Source: CATOSP01 sp965205385 | Lineage (GTDB): Bacteria; Chloroflexota; Dehalococcoidia; Lucifugimonadales; UBA3495 | Length of the DNA stretch: 64,000 bases | Direction of reading: 5' to 3' | Assembly: GCA_965205385.1 (NCBI GenBank) | Contig: CBDBGS010000007.1 | Coordinates: 434,001 to 498,000 of the forward strand | Part shown: positions 24,255 to 32,538 of the stretch, in pieces | How positions within the stretch are numbered: position 1 is the first letter of the stretch | Layout of the letters: each line of letters starts with the position of its first letter | Notes under the pieces: generated by a model | Seen by the model: the letters and a program-made list of their open reading frames with translations, nothing else | Told to the model about the DNA's origin: nothing | Databases searched by the model: none | Position numbers and translations under genes: made by a program

Positions 24255-24753
24255 GCTTACCCCCGTGCAATAGCTGAGTGAGGCAAACCGCAACGGGTTG
24301 CCGGTTGGCATGGCATAGCTTCAGCGCCCCGTCCACCACCCTGTCCATCTTGTATTCGTCCTCCAGGGTGAAGTGGACCAGTCCTAGAAGGTCCAAAATC
24401 GGCCGCGTGGTGCGTCCCATCGCCACCTGGGCGATGTTGAATTCGCCGGGACCGCCTCTCAGGTTGATAAAAAGGGGAATAGGCGTCCGTGCGGGGATGC
24501 ACAGGCTGGCAAGAGCGTTGACGGAGTTGCCGAAACCGCTGGACTGCATAAATACAGCGGCGTTTCGCCCAACCGCGTAACCCCCGACAGCGATACCAAT
24601 AGCCTCCTCTTCCCGAGAGGCCGAGACCAGGTGAAAGAAGGGGTCTTCCTCGATCAGACTGGTTACCCGGTGGATGGAGATGTCTGGCACATAAGCAATC
24701 AGGGAAGTGTCCCAGTCCTTAAGCGCCTGGACTATGGTTTCAGCCCAGTTCAT
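24247..24753 (-). CDS. TPP-dependent decarboxylase, N-terminal (PYR) subunit, ComD-like
   Basis: The ATG at 24753 (MNWAETIVQALKDWDTSLIAYVPD) follows GGAGGAG, so I reject the longer frame from 24846. The 168-residue product has the PYR-domain Glu in SASREEEAIGIAVGGYAVG, the FMQSSGFGNSVNAL segment, and a length equal to ComD (sulfopyruvate decarboxylase alpha). The two-subunit form could act on sulfopyruvate or phosphonopyruvate. A phosphonoacetate-hydrolase-like gene 29 kb away makes the phosphonate option attractive but not proven. The upstream region holds a truncated MITE copy. Confidence 0.84.
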   Translation of the reverse strand: MNWAETIVQALKDWDTSLIAYVPDISIHRVTSLIEEDPFFHLVSASREEEAIGIAVGGYAVGRNAAVFMQSSGFGNSVNALASLCIPARTPIPLFINLRGGPGEFNIAQVAMGRTTRPILDLLGLVHFTLEDEYKMDRVVDGALKLCHANRQPVAVCLTQLLHGGKLA

Positions 24754-25276
24754 TGGTTCGCGCTCCTCCGTCAGGAGAGTCCGGGTGATTTTCGTCTTCC
24801 GGGAACGGGAGGAGCCAACGGCCAACCCCCTGTCCGAAAGCAGCATAAACCATATCAGCGGCCTATTGGAATGTCAAAGGGAAATTCGAACGGTAACTGT
24901 TCAGACCTGATGTGTCCTTCCTACTCCCAGCCCGTCTTTCCGTGCTTGACCCGGAATCCAGTAACCCTTGCAACCAGCAACTGTCCATATCATCGGCATT
25001 TCTGGATTCCCGCCGCCCCGTCATTCCCGCTTTCGCGGGAATCCATGCCGGGTCCGACATTTCCGGCTACCGCCGTGGAAGTACGCGAACTCCAGACACA
25101 AGCAGGTACCGCGGCACAGTAGGACGGCCTAAAATGCGTTTGCCCCGCCGAAATGAACAGCCCCGCCGGGACGCGCTTCAAAGTTGCGGCTGGAGCGCAG
25201 CGGGTATATAACTACCTACCGGAGACGGCTCGTGCCCGCCGTATATAATGCCGGGACTCCAAGGGAGACTCCGCCT
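24754..25276. other. Divergent intergenic region with a truncated MITE
   Basis: This 523-bp gap separates the TPP enzyme genes from a CoA-transferase. Its first 90 bp have no repeat, then a truncated MITE lies at 24893-25020, and ATTCCCGC/GCGGGAAT palindromes follow near 25023-25044. The rest (25060-25276) has no credible gene. An AAGGGAG site precedes the ATG at 25277. Confidence 0.5.
24893..25020 (-). mobile_element. MITE-like element copy 3, truncated and inverted
   Basis: The sequence from GTAACTGTTCAGACCTGATG (24893) through GTCCTTCCTACTCC and TTGCAACCAGCAACTG to TTTCTGGATTCCCGCC matches the reverse complement of copies 1 and 2. Homology then ends near 25020; the opposite terminal repeat is missing and the 8-mer before it (TTCGAACG) is not repeated. 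A palindrome ATTCCCGC...GCGGGAAT follows. So the outer half has been lost. Confidence 0.75.
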
Positions 25277-26497
25277 ATGGCGCTCGACCTCTTTGATGGT
25301 CTAAATGTGGTTGACCTTGGTCAAGGCATCAGCGGACCGTTCTGCGCCAAGCTCTTTGCCGACCTCGGCGCACGTGTGGTCAAGGTGGAGCCCAGCAGCG
25401 GCGACCCGTCCCGCCGCGCGGGCCCATTCCCCGACGGCGGCCCGGACCAGGAAGCCAGCGGCCTGTTCCTCGCCCTGAACGCCAACAAATTGGGCGTCAC
25501 CCTAGACGTTGAGTCGCCGACCGGAAAGGCCCTGCTTCTCCGGTTGGCCGAACAGGCGGACTTGCTGATAGAGAGCTATCATCCGTCGTATCTTCCCGGG
25601 ATTGGCCTGGACTTCCAAACTTTCCACGCCCGCAATCCACGGCTTGTAATGACCTCGGTCACGCCACTCGGCCAGACCGGGCCCTGGGCCGAGTTCAACG
25701 CCAACAACCTTCTGCTTTCCGACCTAAGCGGCCATTCCAGAGAACACCCCGGCCCGGTGGACGAACCTGCGGAACAGCCGCCTTTGCAATTGGCGGCCCA
25801 TCAGGGCGAGTTTCTGGCCGGGCTCGCCGGGGCGTCGGCGTCCGTCCTGGCGTTAAACCGCCGTAGGCTGCATGGGGAGGGCTGCCATGTCGACGTTTCG
25901 GGCATGGAAGCGTTGGCCCTTCTGTCCCAGACCACTCTGGCCGAATTCTCCCTAGGCAGACCTCCCCGGAGCCGGTTGCGTGAAGGGGCTAGGAGACAGG
26001 CCCTTCTAGTGCTTCTACCCTGCCGGGACGGATATGTTGGCATTTCACCACGGCAACAGGACCAGTGGGAGCGGTTCGTCGAATTGATGGACAGTCCCGA
26101 ATGGGCCGGCAACGAAAATTTCGCCACCACCGACAGCAGGCTGGCAAATTGGGGGGAATTGGAACCCCTGCTGACGGCGTGGACCCAGGAACGAAGCAAG
26201 GAAGAAGTTTACCGGATGGCCCAAGGCAGCCGTATCCCATCTTTCCCGTTGAACACAGCGGCGGACCTATTTACCTCAGCTCAATTGCAGGCAAGGGACT
26301 TCTTCATCGAAGTTGATCATCCGAAAACGGGCAATCTTCGTCATCCGGGATTCCCGGCCAAGTTCGCGTCAGGCAAGCGGTTGGAAATGACTCCCGCCCC
26401 GACTCTGGGCAAAGACAATCAGGATGTGTTCGGCGAATCGGGCCTCGGCTTGAGCGACGATGAAGTTGTGACTCTGAGGTCTCAGGGAATCATATAG
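25277..26497 (+). CDS. CaiB/BaiF family CoA-transferase with Glu at the expected catalytic Asp
   Basis: The ATG at 25277 (after AAGGGAG) gives 406 residues; a frame from 25184 is longer but its extra part shows no homology. Landmarks: NVVDLGQGISGPFCAKLFADLGARVVKVEPSSGDPSR, FLALNANKLGVTLDVES, TSVTPLGQTGPW, LRHPGFPAKF. At the Asp site the sequence is HQGEFLAGL, giving Glu178 instead of Asp. Glu might still form an anhydride but is unusual. It starts a three-gene block: CoA-transferase, flavin reductase, CoA-transferase. Confidence 0.86.
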   Translation: MALDLFDGLNVVDLGQGISGPFCAKLFADLGARVVKVEPSSGDPSRRAGPFPDGGPDQEASGLFLALNANKLGVTLDVESPTGKALLLRLAEQADLLIESYHPSYLPGIGLDFQTFHARNPRLVMTSVTPLGQTGPWAEFNANNLLLSDLSGHSREHPGPVDEPAEQPPLQLAAHQGEFLAGLAGASASVLALNRRRLHGEGCHVDVSGMEALALLSQTTLAEFSLGRPPRSRLREGARRQALLVLLPCRDGYVGISPRQQDQWERFVELMDSPEWAGNENFATTDSRLANWGELEPLLTAWTQERSKEEVYRMAQGSRIPSFPLNTAADLFTSAQLQARDFFIEVDHPKTGNLRHPGFPAKFASGKRLEMTPAPTLGKDNQDVFGESGLGLSDDEVVTLRSQGII

Positions 26498-26529
26498 TCA
26501 ATAATCTCTAGCCAGTGGAGGTCCCGCAG

Positions 26530-27168
26530 GTGAAAATAGATCCCAAAACCTTCGAACGGTTCAACGCGGTGCTAACGGGCGTGGTCGTACCCCGGCCCAT
26601 AGCCTTCGTCTCGACAGTGTCAGCCGGCGGCGTGGCCAACCTGGCCCCATACTCCTTCTTCAACGCCGTGTCCTATGACCCGCCAACCATCGTTTTTTCC
26701 TCATCCAGGCACACCGAGCGCAAGGCTAAAGACACCCTGGCCAACATCGAGGAAACCGGGGAGTTCGTAGTCAACGTGGTGGTGGACGACATTGCCCATG
26801 CGATGAATTCCACCGCCGCCGAGTTCCCGGCTGACGTTGACGAATTCCAGGTCGCGGGCTTGACCGCAATACCTTCAGAAATCGTGCGCGCCCCCCGCGT
26901 CGCCGAATCTCCCGTGAACATGGAATGCCGTTTGAACCAGGTAGTTACCCTGGGCAGAGAGGGTCACCAACATGGGCTGGTCATCGGCGAAATCGTTCTG
27001 ATGCACATCCGGGACGACATCATCGACGGCCACCGGATCAACCACCAGAGGTTAAAGCCCACCGGAAGGCTCGCCGGGAACATGTACTGCTTCACCGCCG
27101 ACACCTATGAAATGGTACGGCCTGTGTACCAGCCGGAGCTTGCCCCGGAAGCGGCTGACAATGACTAA
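26530..27168 (+). CDS. Flavin reductase family protein (FMN-binding split barrel)
   Basis: The GTG at 26530 follows GGAGGT by 7 bases and gives 212 residues; a GTG at 26515 adds five. The fold shows VVPRPIAFVSTVSAGGVANLAPYSFFNAVSYDPPTIVFSS, typical of flavin reductases that bind FMN, and TGEFVVNVVVDD, AGLTAIPSEIV and HGLVIGEIV. It would supply reduced flavin to a partner oxygenase or act on its own. It sits between two CoA-transferases and overlaps the next start by 8 bp (27161 versus stop 27168), so these three genes probably share a transcript. Confidence 0.84.
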   Translation: MKIDPKTFERFNAVLTGVVVPRPIAFVSTVSAGGVANLAPYSFFNAVSYDPPTIVFSSSRHTERKAKDTLANIEETGEFVVNVVVDDIAHAMNSTAAEFPADVDEFQVAGLTAIPSEIVRAPRVAESPVNMECRLNQVVTLGREGHQHGLVIGEIVLMHIRDDIIDGHRINHQRLKPTGRLAGNMYCFTADTYEMVRPVYQPELAPEAADND

Positions 27169-28333
27169 CGCTCCCTTAGGTAACGTCCGGATTGCGGACT
27201 TTACCTGGCAGATTGCCGGGCCGACCTGCACCCGCTACCTGGGTCTGATGGGCGCGGAAGTCATCCGCGTGGAGAGCGGCCGACGGCCCGACCCATACCG
27301 GGAGCGGACGATCAGCCATCTGATAAATCAGAACAAAAAGAGCATCACACTCAACCTCTCTCATCCGGAAGCGGTCAGCCTAGCCAAACATATTGCCTCC
27401 TTGAGCGATGTGGTCATTGAGAACTTTGCTCCGGGAGTCATCGAACGGTTGGGGCTGGGGTTCGAGGAATTGGCCCAGGAGAACCCCGACATCATCATGG
27501 TCTCCTCGGCGGGGCTGGGCCACACGGGGCCCGACTTCAACCAGGTGGCCTACGGGACCCTGGTTCAATGCTTCACCGGCTGGAGCGCCCTGCAAGGCTA
27601 TCCGGGTCGAGGACCGGAAATAGGCGGCATCTGGACCGACCCCATGGTTGGGATGCTGGAAGTGTTCCTGGTCAACGCGGCGCTGCACCGCCGCTGGGAG
27701 CGCGGCGACGGCCAGTACATCGACCTGTCCATGGCCGAAGCCACCACCATGCTGCTGCCGGAAGCGGTGCTGGAATACGGGATGAATGGCCGGGTTCAGG
27801 AGCCCAAGGGAAACACCCACGACAGCGCAGCTCCCCACGGCAACTATCCCTGCGTCGGTGACGACCAGTGGATAGGCATTGCGGTGGAAAATGACGGCCA
27901 ATGGCGCGGCCTGTGCGAGACGCTGGGCCACCCCGAGTGGCTGGAAGACGCCAGGTTCGAGACCAGCCTGAGCCGTTGGCGGAATCGGGAAACGCTGGAC
28001 GAGCTTCTGGGCGCGGCGACATGCAAGCGTGACGCGGCGCAATTGGCCGAAGCCCTTCAGAGACGCGGGACCCCGGCAGCCCCCTCCCTTTCGGTTACCC
28101 AGCTATGGGATAACCCGCATTTACGGGCAAGAGGGTTCTTCCGCGACTTCAGGGACCACGATGGAACGAGCTATGAGCTTCCCGGAGCGCCGTGGCGGTT
28201 TGATGGAGAGCTAGAAGGGGAGATGGCGGCCCAACCCCTGAGAGGCGAGCACAACAGCTACGTGTTCGGGGAGTTGCTGGGACTGTCCGAACCGGAAATA
28301 GAAAAGCTGGTGGAAGGGCAAGTAATCTACTAG
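27161..28333 (+). CDS. CaiB/BaiF family (class III) CoA-transferase
   Basis: The ATG at 27161 lies inside the end of the flavin reductase gene (8-bp overlap) and starts the family motif NVRIADFTWQIAGPTCTRYLGLMGAEVIRVESG. The 390-residue protein keeps the Asp in IWTDPMVGML (D160), and has VVIENFAPGVIERLGLGF and HTGPDFNQVAYG. It should form an acyl-CoA thioester; the acid is unknown. Compared with the neighbouring paralog (25277), it has the intact Asp, so this one is the likely catalytic partner. Confidence 0.88.
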   Translation: MTNAPLGNVRIADFTWQIAGPTCTRYLGLMGAEVIRVESGRRPDPYRERTISHLINQNKKSITLNLSHPEAVSLAKHIASLSDVVIENFAPGVIERLGLGFEELAQENPDIIMVSSAGLGHTGPDFNQVAYGTLVQCFTGWSALQGYPGRGPEIGGIWTDPMVGMLEVFLVNAALHRRWERGDGQYIDLSMAEATTMLLPEAVLEYGMNGRVQEPKGNTHDSAAPHGNYPCVGDDQWIGIAVENDGQWRGLCETLGHPEWLEDARFETSLSRWRNRETLDELLGAATCKRDAAQLAEALQRRGTPAAPSLSVTQLWDNPHLRARGFFRDFRDHDGTSYELPGAPWRFDGELEGEMAAQPLRGEHNSYVFGELLGLSEPEIEKLVEGQVIY

Positions 28334-28349
28334 GCCGCGTTGCGACGGA

Positions 28350-28808
28350 TTATCCCCGTTCCTCGTCAATAGTCCGGTCGTCGGCGTAGAAGTCCTCGTC
28401 AAACCCGCCCCGGTAGGAGTTTAGAGCCCCTTCAAGTCTGTCCTGGAAGGTCTCGACATCCCGGGCTTGCAGCATGACCCGTTTCCCGGTTACTAGCTGG
28501 ACCCTCAGGCGGTCTCCGATGGGCAAGCTTAACAGGTCCACGTGGGACACTAATGTGAACGGAATAGTCCTGACACGTGGACGGCCATACACGACAACGA
28601 GCGCGTCGGGATATATCCAGTATTGGCGGGGGTTAGTGAGCCAGGTGAATGCGGCGACCGCCAGTCCAACCAGCAACAGTAGAGGGTCACCACCTTGAGT
28701 CAACTGGTAACCCCCCAGGACGACGACCGCGGCGGACAGGATCAAGGTGAGGTTGATCGAGCCGCGGTGTTGGTCCCAATGTATCGGCTGATTTGGGGGC
28801 TGTTCCAC
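28350..28808 (-). CDS. Small two-helix membrane protein, bacterial PH-domain-like
   Basis: The 152-residue protein has two closely spaced membrane helices (LTLILSAAVVVLGGYQL; LLLLVGLAVAAFTWLT) and a short soluble domain with YWIYPDALVVVYGRPRVRTIPFTLVSHVDLLSLPIG, the pattern of bacterial PH (bPH) domains on membrane proteins. Function unknown; such proteins are often attached to the membrane. It runs convergent to the upstream CoA-transferase gene (16-bp gap). Confidence 0.65.
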   Translation of the reverse strand: MEQPPNQPIHWDQHRGSINLTLILSAAVVVLGGYQLTQGGDPLLLLVGLAVAAFTWLTNPRQYWIYPDALVVVYGRPRVRTIPFTLVSHVDLLSLPIGDRLRVQLVTGKRVMLQARDVETFQDRLEGALNSYRGGFDEDFYADDRTIDEERG

Positions 28809-28903
28809 CCGTCAATTCTACCACACGGGCAATCGCCACGACAGGTTGCGGCTGCCCCGTCGGCAGGGTCTTTCAAATGTCCAATCCTCGGCCCGGTGAT
28901 GGA

Positions 28904-28943
28904 TAGTCCCCCTTTCGCAAAAGGGAGACTAAGGGGGATTTCC
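28904..28943. repeat. Nested GGGGGA/TCCCCC hairpin
   Basis: CCCTTT and AAAGGG pair around CGCA, and outer AGTCCCCC and GGGGGATT pair around that. Together this forms a nested stem between the divergent membrane-protein and mutase genes. Such sequences are common as dispersed repeats in many bacteria; no copy elsewhere in this window was found by eye. Confidence 0.5.
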
Positions 28944-29085
28944 TGACAACTAAAAGACCCTGCGCCCCGCCGGCGGCCCCGGTTGAGGCATTTGCCACCA
29001 AGGAAGTACAATTGCCGTAATCTTCTTCCCGGCGGCCACCTGCCGCCTCAGAAAACCCGCATCCGCGAATACACCCCGGAGGGGT

Positions 29086-30750
29086 ATGATGCCCAGCGAA
29101 AGCAAGGACCAATGGCGGAAGGAAACCCTGTCCCGTTTGGTGCTGCGTTTTCCGGAACGCCAGGAGGAGTTTGTTACCGACAGCGGGATAACCATCGACC
29201 CCCTCTATGACGCCGAAAACCTGGCAGGCCAGAGTCATGACGCTCTGCGCGACCTGGGCTACCCCGGCGAATACCCCTACACGCGGGGAGTGCAGCCAAA
29301 CACCTACCGCGGGCGGGTCTGGACCATGCGCCAATATTCCGGGTACGCCACCGCCGCCGAAACCAACCGCCGGTACAAATACCTGTTGGAACAGGGCCAA
29401 ACCGGCCTTTCAGTCGCCTTCGACCTCCCCACCCAGATCGGATACGACTCCGACCACCCCCTGGCCAGGGGAGAGACCGGCAAGGTCGGCGTCCCCATCT
29501 GCAGCCTGCATGACATGGAGACTCTGTTCGACGGCATCCCGCTGGATAAGGTCAGCACGTCCATGACCATCAATGCCACGGCTTCCATTCTGCTGTGCCT
29601 CTACATCGCCACGGCCAAGAAGCAGGGAGCGGAGCCCGGCCAGCTAAATGGCACCATCCAAAACGATATCCTGAAGGAGTACATCGCCAGGGGCACCTAC
29701 GCCTACCCGCCCCGCCCTTCTATGCGCTTGGTGGTGGACGTGTTCAAGTACTGCGCCGAAAACGTTCCGCGCTGGAATACCATCAGTGTCAGCGGCTACC
29801 ACATGCGGGAGGCCGGAGCAACCGCCGTGCAAGAATTGGCCTTCACCTTCGCCAACGGCATCGCGTACGTGCGGGCGGCGATCGACGCAGGACTGGAGGT
29901 GGACGAGTTTGGGCCGCGGCTGTCCTTCTTCTTCGTCTCCCAAAACAACCTATTTGAAGAGGTGGCCAAGTTCCGGGCGGCGCGCCGCATGTGGGCGAAA
30001 ATAATGAAAGAACGGTTCGGAGCAAAGGACCCTCGGTCCATGATGCTCCGTTTCCATACCCAGACCGCCGGCGTCAGCCTTACCGCTCAGCAACCGGACA
30101 ATAACGTGATACGTTGCACGATTCAGGCGCTTGCGGCGGTGCTTGGCGGGTCCCAGTCCCTGCACGTAAACTCCAGAGACGAGGCCTTGGCCCTGCCAAC
30201 CGAGGAATCCGCGCAGCTATCCCTGCGGACGCAGCAGATACTGGCCTATGAAAGCGGCGCCGCCGACGTGGTGGACCCCCTGGGAGGTTCCTACTATGTG
30301 GAGAGCCTGACCAACCAGTTGGAACAAGCGGCCTTCGACTACATTGACCGGATCGACCAGATGGGCGGCTCCGTATCCGCCATCGAGCAAGGATTTCAGA
30401 TGCGGGAAATCGGCAACTCCGCCTACCAGCACAGAGTCGAGGTTGAGACCGGGTCCCGAACGATAGTGGGTGTAAACCGGTATGTATCCGAGACCCCGCC
30501 CATCGAGGGGCTGCTGCGCGTCGACGCCGAGGCCGAACGGCAGCAGATCAGGAACCTGGAGAAGCTGCGCTCCGAGCGGGACAGCGCCATGGTCGAAGCC
30601 TCTCTTTCCAAGCTGGCCGAAACCGCGAGAGGCCCGGATAATACCGTGCCGGCTATCCTGGAATGCGTCGAGTCCTACGCCACCCTGGGCGAGATTTGCC
30701 AGGTGTTTAGGGACATATTCGGCGAGCAAGAGGAGATGGCGGCGTTCTAG
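29086..30750 (+). CDS. Acyl-CoA mutase large subunit (methylmalonyl-CoA mutase family)
   Basis: This 554-residue protein has the TIM-barrel part of B12-dependent mutases: YPYTRGVQPNTYRGRVWTMRQYSG, SVAFDLPTQIGYDSDHPLARGETGKVGV, STSMTINATA, ISVSGYHMREAGA, FFFVSQNN, LRFHTQTAGVSLTAQQPDNN and GGSQSLHVNSRDEA. It lacks the C-terminal B12-binding domain, which is encoded separately at 32539. The substrate-specific Tyr of methylmalonyl-CoA mutase cannot be settled by eye, since VQPNTY differs from the classic YATMY; isobutyryl- or hydroxyisobutyryl-type mutases are alternatives. The methylmalonyl-CoA epimerase nearby supports methylmalonyl-CoA. Confidence 0.9.
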   Translation: MMPSESKDQWRKETLSRLVLRFPERQEEFVTDSGITIDPLYDAENLAGQSHDALRDLGYPGEYPYTRGVQPNTYRGRVWTMRQYSGYATAAETNRRYKYLLEQGQTGLSVAFDLPTQIGYDSDHPLARGETGKVGVPICSLHDMETLFDGIPLDKVSTSMTINATASILLCLYIATAKKQGAEPGQLNGTIQNDILKEYIARGTYAYPPRPSMRLVVDVFKYCAENVPRWNTISVSGYHMREAGATAVQELAFTFANGIAYVRAAIDAGLEVDEFGPRLSFFFVSQNNLFEEVAKFRAARRMWAKIMKERFGAKDPRSMMLRFHTQTAGVSLTAQQPDNNVIRCTIQALAAVLGGSQSLHVNSRDEALALPTEESAQLSLRTQQILAYESGAADVVDPLGGSYYVESLTNQLEQAAFDYIDRIDQMGGSVSAIEQGFQMREIGNSAYQHRVEVETGSRTIVGVNRYVSETPPIEGLLRVDAEAERQQIRNLEKLRSERDSAMVEASLSKLAETARGPDNTVPAILECVESYATLGEICQVFRDIFGEQEEMAAF

Positions 30751-30756
30751 CCCAAT

Positions 30757-30788
30757 TAAGCTAAAGACCGTGTAAGCTAGAGACCGTG
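30757..30788. repeat. 16-bp tandem duplication, 7 bp after the mutase gene
   Basis: TAAGCTAAAGACCGTG (30757-30772) is followed by TAAGCTAGAGACCGTG (30773-30788), one mismatch. It is one of several 12-16-bp tandem duplications in this window. A TTGACA at 30806-30811 lies beyond, but no good -10 goes with it. Confidence 0.85.
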
Positions 30789-30866
30789 CTCTCCCTGATT
30801 AGCCATTGACATACGGACTGTTATCAACTGATCGTTATCAGACCTTTTCAATCGAGGAGGAACATC

Positions 30867-32024
30867 GTGGCCGACCTAATACTTAGCGAAGAAGAGCGAC
30901 TATTGAAAAACACGGTCCGCCAATTCGCCGACCGTGAGCTGATCCCACGTGCCCGGAAGGTGGACGAAAGCGGCGAGTTCTCCTGGGAGAACTGGCGCGG
31001 CATGGCCAATATTGGACTCATGGGCCTGGGTATCGACGCCAAGTACGGCGGCAGCGGCTTGGAAGGCTACCGCAAGGTCGCCATCGCCGCGGAAGAGGTT
31101 GCCCGAGGGGACGCGGCAGCCAGCGTGAGTATGCTCGCCCACCTCTCTCTGGGGACCACCACCATCTACAAGTTCGGCAACGAAGAACAGAAGTCGCGTC
31201 TTGTCCCGCCTCTGGCGCGGGGTGATGGGGTCGCGGCCTGGGCGTTGACCGAACCCGGCAGCGGTTCCGACGCGGCGGCAATGCGCACCACCGCCACGGA
31301 ACGCGACGGCACCTTCTTCCTCAACGGTAGCAAGACGTTCATCACCAACGCATCTGTGGCCGAGTCCATTGTCGTGTTCGCCAGCGAAGACCGCTCCCTG
31401 GGGTACAAAGGAATCAGCGCGTTCGTGGTTGACCGGGACTCCCCCGGACTCAAGGTCAACCCGCTACACGGCAAGATGGGTATGCGCGGCTCTACGACGG
31501 ACGAAGTTGTACTCGAGGACACTCCGGTACGGGCGGAAAACGTGCTGGGTGAAAATCGGCGAGGGTTCAACCACGCCATGGAGATTCTCGACTCTAGCCG
31601 CATAATCATCGCGGCCCAGTGTGTGGGCATCGGCCAGTCGGCGTTGGAAGTCGCCATCCGTTACGCGCAGCAGCGGGAAACCTTCGGCAAACCCATCGCC
31701 CACCACCAGGCCATCCAGTTTATGCTGGCGGAAATGGCCACCCAGATCTATGCGGCGCGGGTCGCAACGATGAACGCTGCAACCTTGAAGGACGCCGGGC
31801 TCCCCTTCGTCACCGAAGCCTCGATGGCCAAGGTGATCGCCTCTGAGATGTGCGTCGACGTAGCCAACAAAGCGATCCAGATACACGGCGGTATCGGCTA
31901 TTTCCAGGAAGCTGGCGTGGAACGTATCTTCCGGGATGCCCGAGTTACCACGATCTACGAGGGCACATCAGAAATACAACGCCTGGTCATAGCCCGGCAA
32001 CTCCTATCCCAGTACGCGATCTAA
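30867..32024 (+). CDS. Acyl-CoA dehydrogenase
   Basis: The GTG at 30867 follows GAGGAGG. The 385-residue flavoprotein has WALTEPGSGSDAAAMRTTA and GSKTFITNA (signature 1), RGFNHAMEILDSSRIIIAAQCVG, AYxx-type helices (RYAQQRETFGKPIAHHQAIQ), KVIASEMCVDVANKAIQIHGG and YEGTSEIQRLVIARQLL, where the Glu of YEGTSEIQ is the catalytic base. It oxidises an acyl-CoA at the alpha-beta bond, transferring electrons to ETF. It is encoded between mutase large subunit and epimerase and so probably handles a short-chain substrate (propionyl, isobutyryl or similar), which is inference. Confidence 0.93.
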   Translation: MADLILSEEERLLKNTVRQFADRELIPRARKVDESGEFSWENWRGMANIGLMGLGIDAKYGGSGLEGYRKVAIAAEEVARGDAAASVSMLAHLSLGTTTIYKFGNEEQKSRLVPPLARGDGVAAWALTEPGSGSDAAAMRTTATERDGTFFLNGSKTFITNASVAESIVVFASEDRSLGYKGISAFVVDRDSPGLKVNPLHGKMGMRGSTTDEVVLEDTPVRAENVLGENRRGFNHAMEILDSSRIIIAAQCVGIGQSALEVAIRYAQQRETFGKPIAHHQAIQFMLAEMATQIYAARVATMNAATLKDAGLPFVTEASMAKVIASEMCVDVANKAIQIHGGIGYFQEAGVERIFRDARVTTIYEGTSEIQRLVIARQLLSQYAI

Positions 32025-32035
32025 GGGACTGACAG

Positions 32036-32461
32036 ATGAGCGACGCAGACGTCTGTACGGTGAATTACATAGACCACGTGGGTATCGCGGTAAACGATAT
32101 CAACGCCGCCCTGAAATTCTTTGGGGACGTGTTCCAGACTCCCCCTGCCGACGTGGAAGAACTCGCCGATCAGGGGGTAAGGGCCACCCTAATCCAGGTG
32201 GGGGAGACCCGGTTGGAATTGCTGGAACCCCTGTCGCCGGAATCGGCGGTAGGGCGATTCATCGAACGCCGGGGGGAAGGGCTGCATCACTTGGCCCTAA
32301 ACGTGGACGACATCGAGGGGAAACTTGCCATTTTGGCGGGCCGGGGAATCCAATTGGTGGACGAGAAACCGCGAGAGGGGCTTTCAGGCTCCATAGCGTT
32401 CATCCACCCCAGGTCGGTGTTCGGCGTGCTCACCGAGTTGGTGGAAAGCGTTGACCCGTAG
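32036..32461 (+). CDS. mce: Methylmalonyl-CoA epimerase
   Basis: This 141-residue VOC-fold protein reads IDHVGIAVNDINAALKFFGDVF, VGETRLELLEPLSPES, GEGLHHLALNVDDIEG and VLTELVE, giving the two His and two Glu that bind the metal in methylmalonyl-CoA epimerases (His in DHVGI, Glu in LELLEP, His in GLHHLAL, Glu in TELVE). It interconverts (2S)- and (2R)-methylmalonyl-CoA. It starts 12 bp after the dehydrogenase gene, so it is co-transcribed and connects to the two-subunit mutase. Confidence 0.95.
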   Translation: MSDADVCTVNYIDHVGIAVNDINAALKFFGDVFQTPPADVEELADQGVRATLIQVGETRLELLEPLSPESAVGRFIERRGEGLHHLALNVDDIEGKLAILAGRGIQLVDEKPREGLSGSIAFIHPRSVFGVLTELVESVDP

Positions 32462-32489
32462 ACACGAAATCCGGGCAGACGCCAAAAGG

Positions 32490-32515
32490 CCGGCTCTCAG
32501 GACCGGCTCTCAGGA
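32490..32515. repeat. 13-bp tandem duplication before the B12-binding subunit
   Basis: CCGGCTCTCAGGA occurs twice in direct succession (32490-32502 and 32503-32515), 23 bp upstream of the start at 32539. It is one of several short tandem duplications in this window. Confidence 0.85.
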
Positions 32516-32538
32516 ATAGAAAGGCAGGGACTTAACGT

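Noticed and set aside
28904..28943. Nested hairpin as a Rho-independent terminator.
   Set aside because: It lies between divergent genes, where neither ends; more likely a dispersed repeat.
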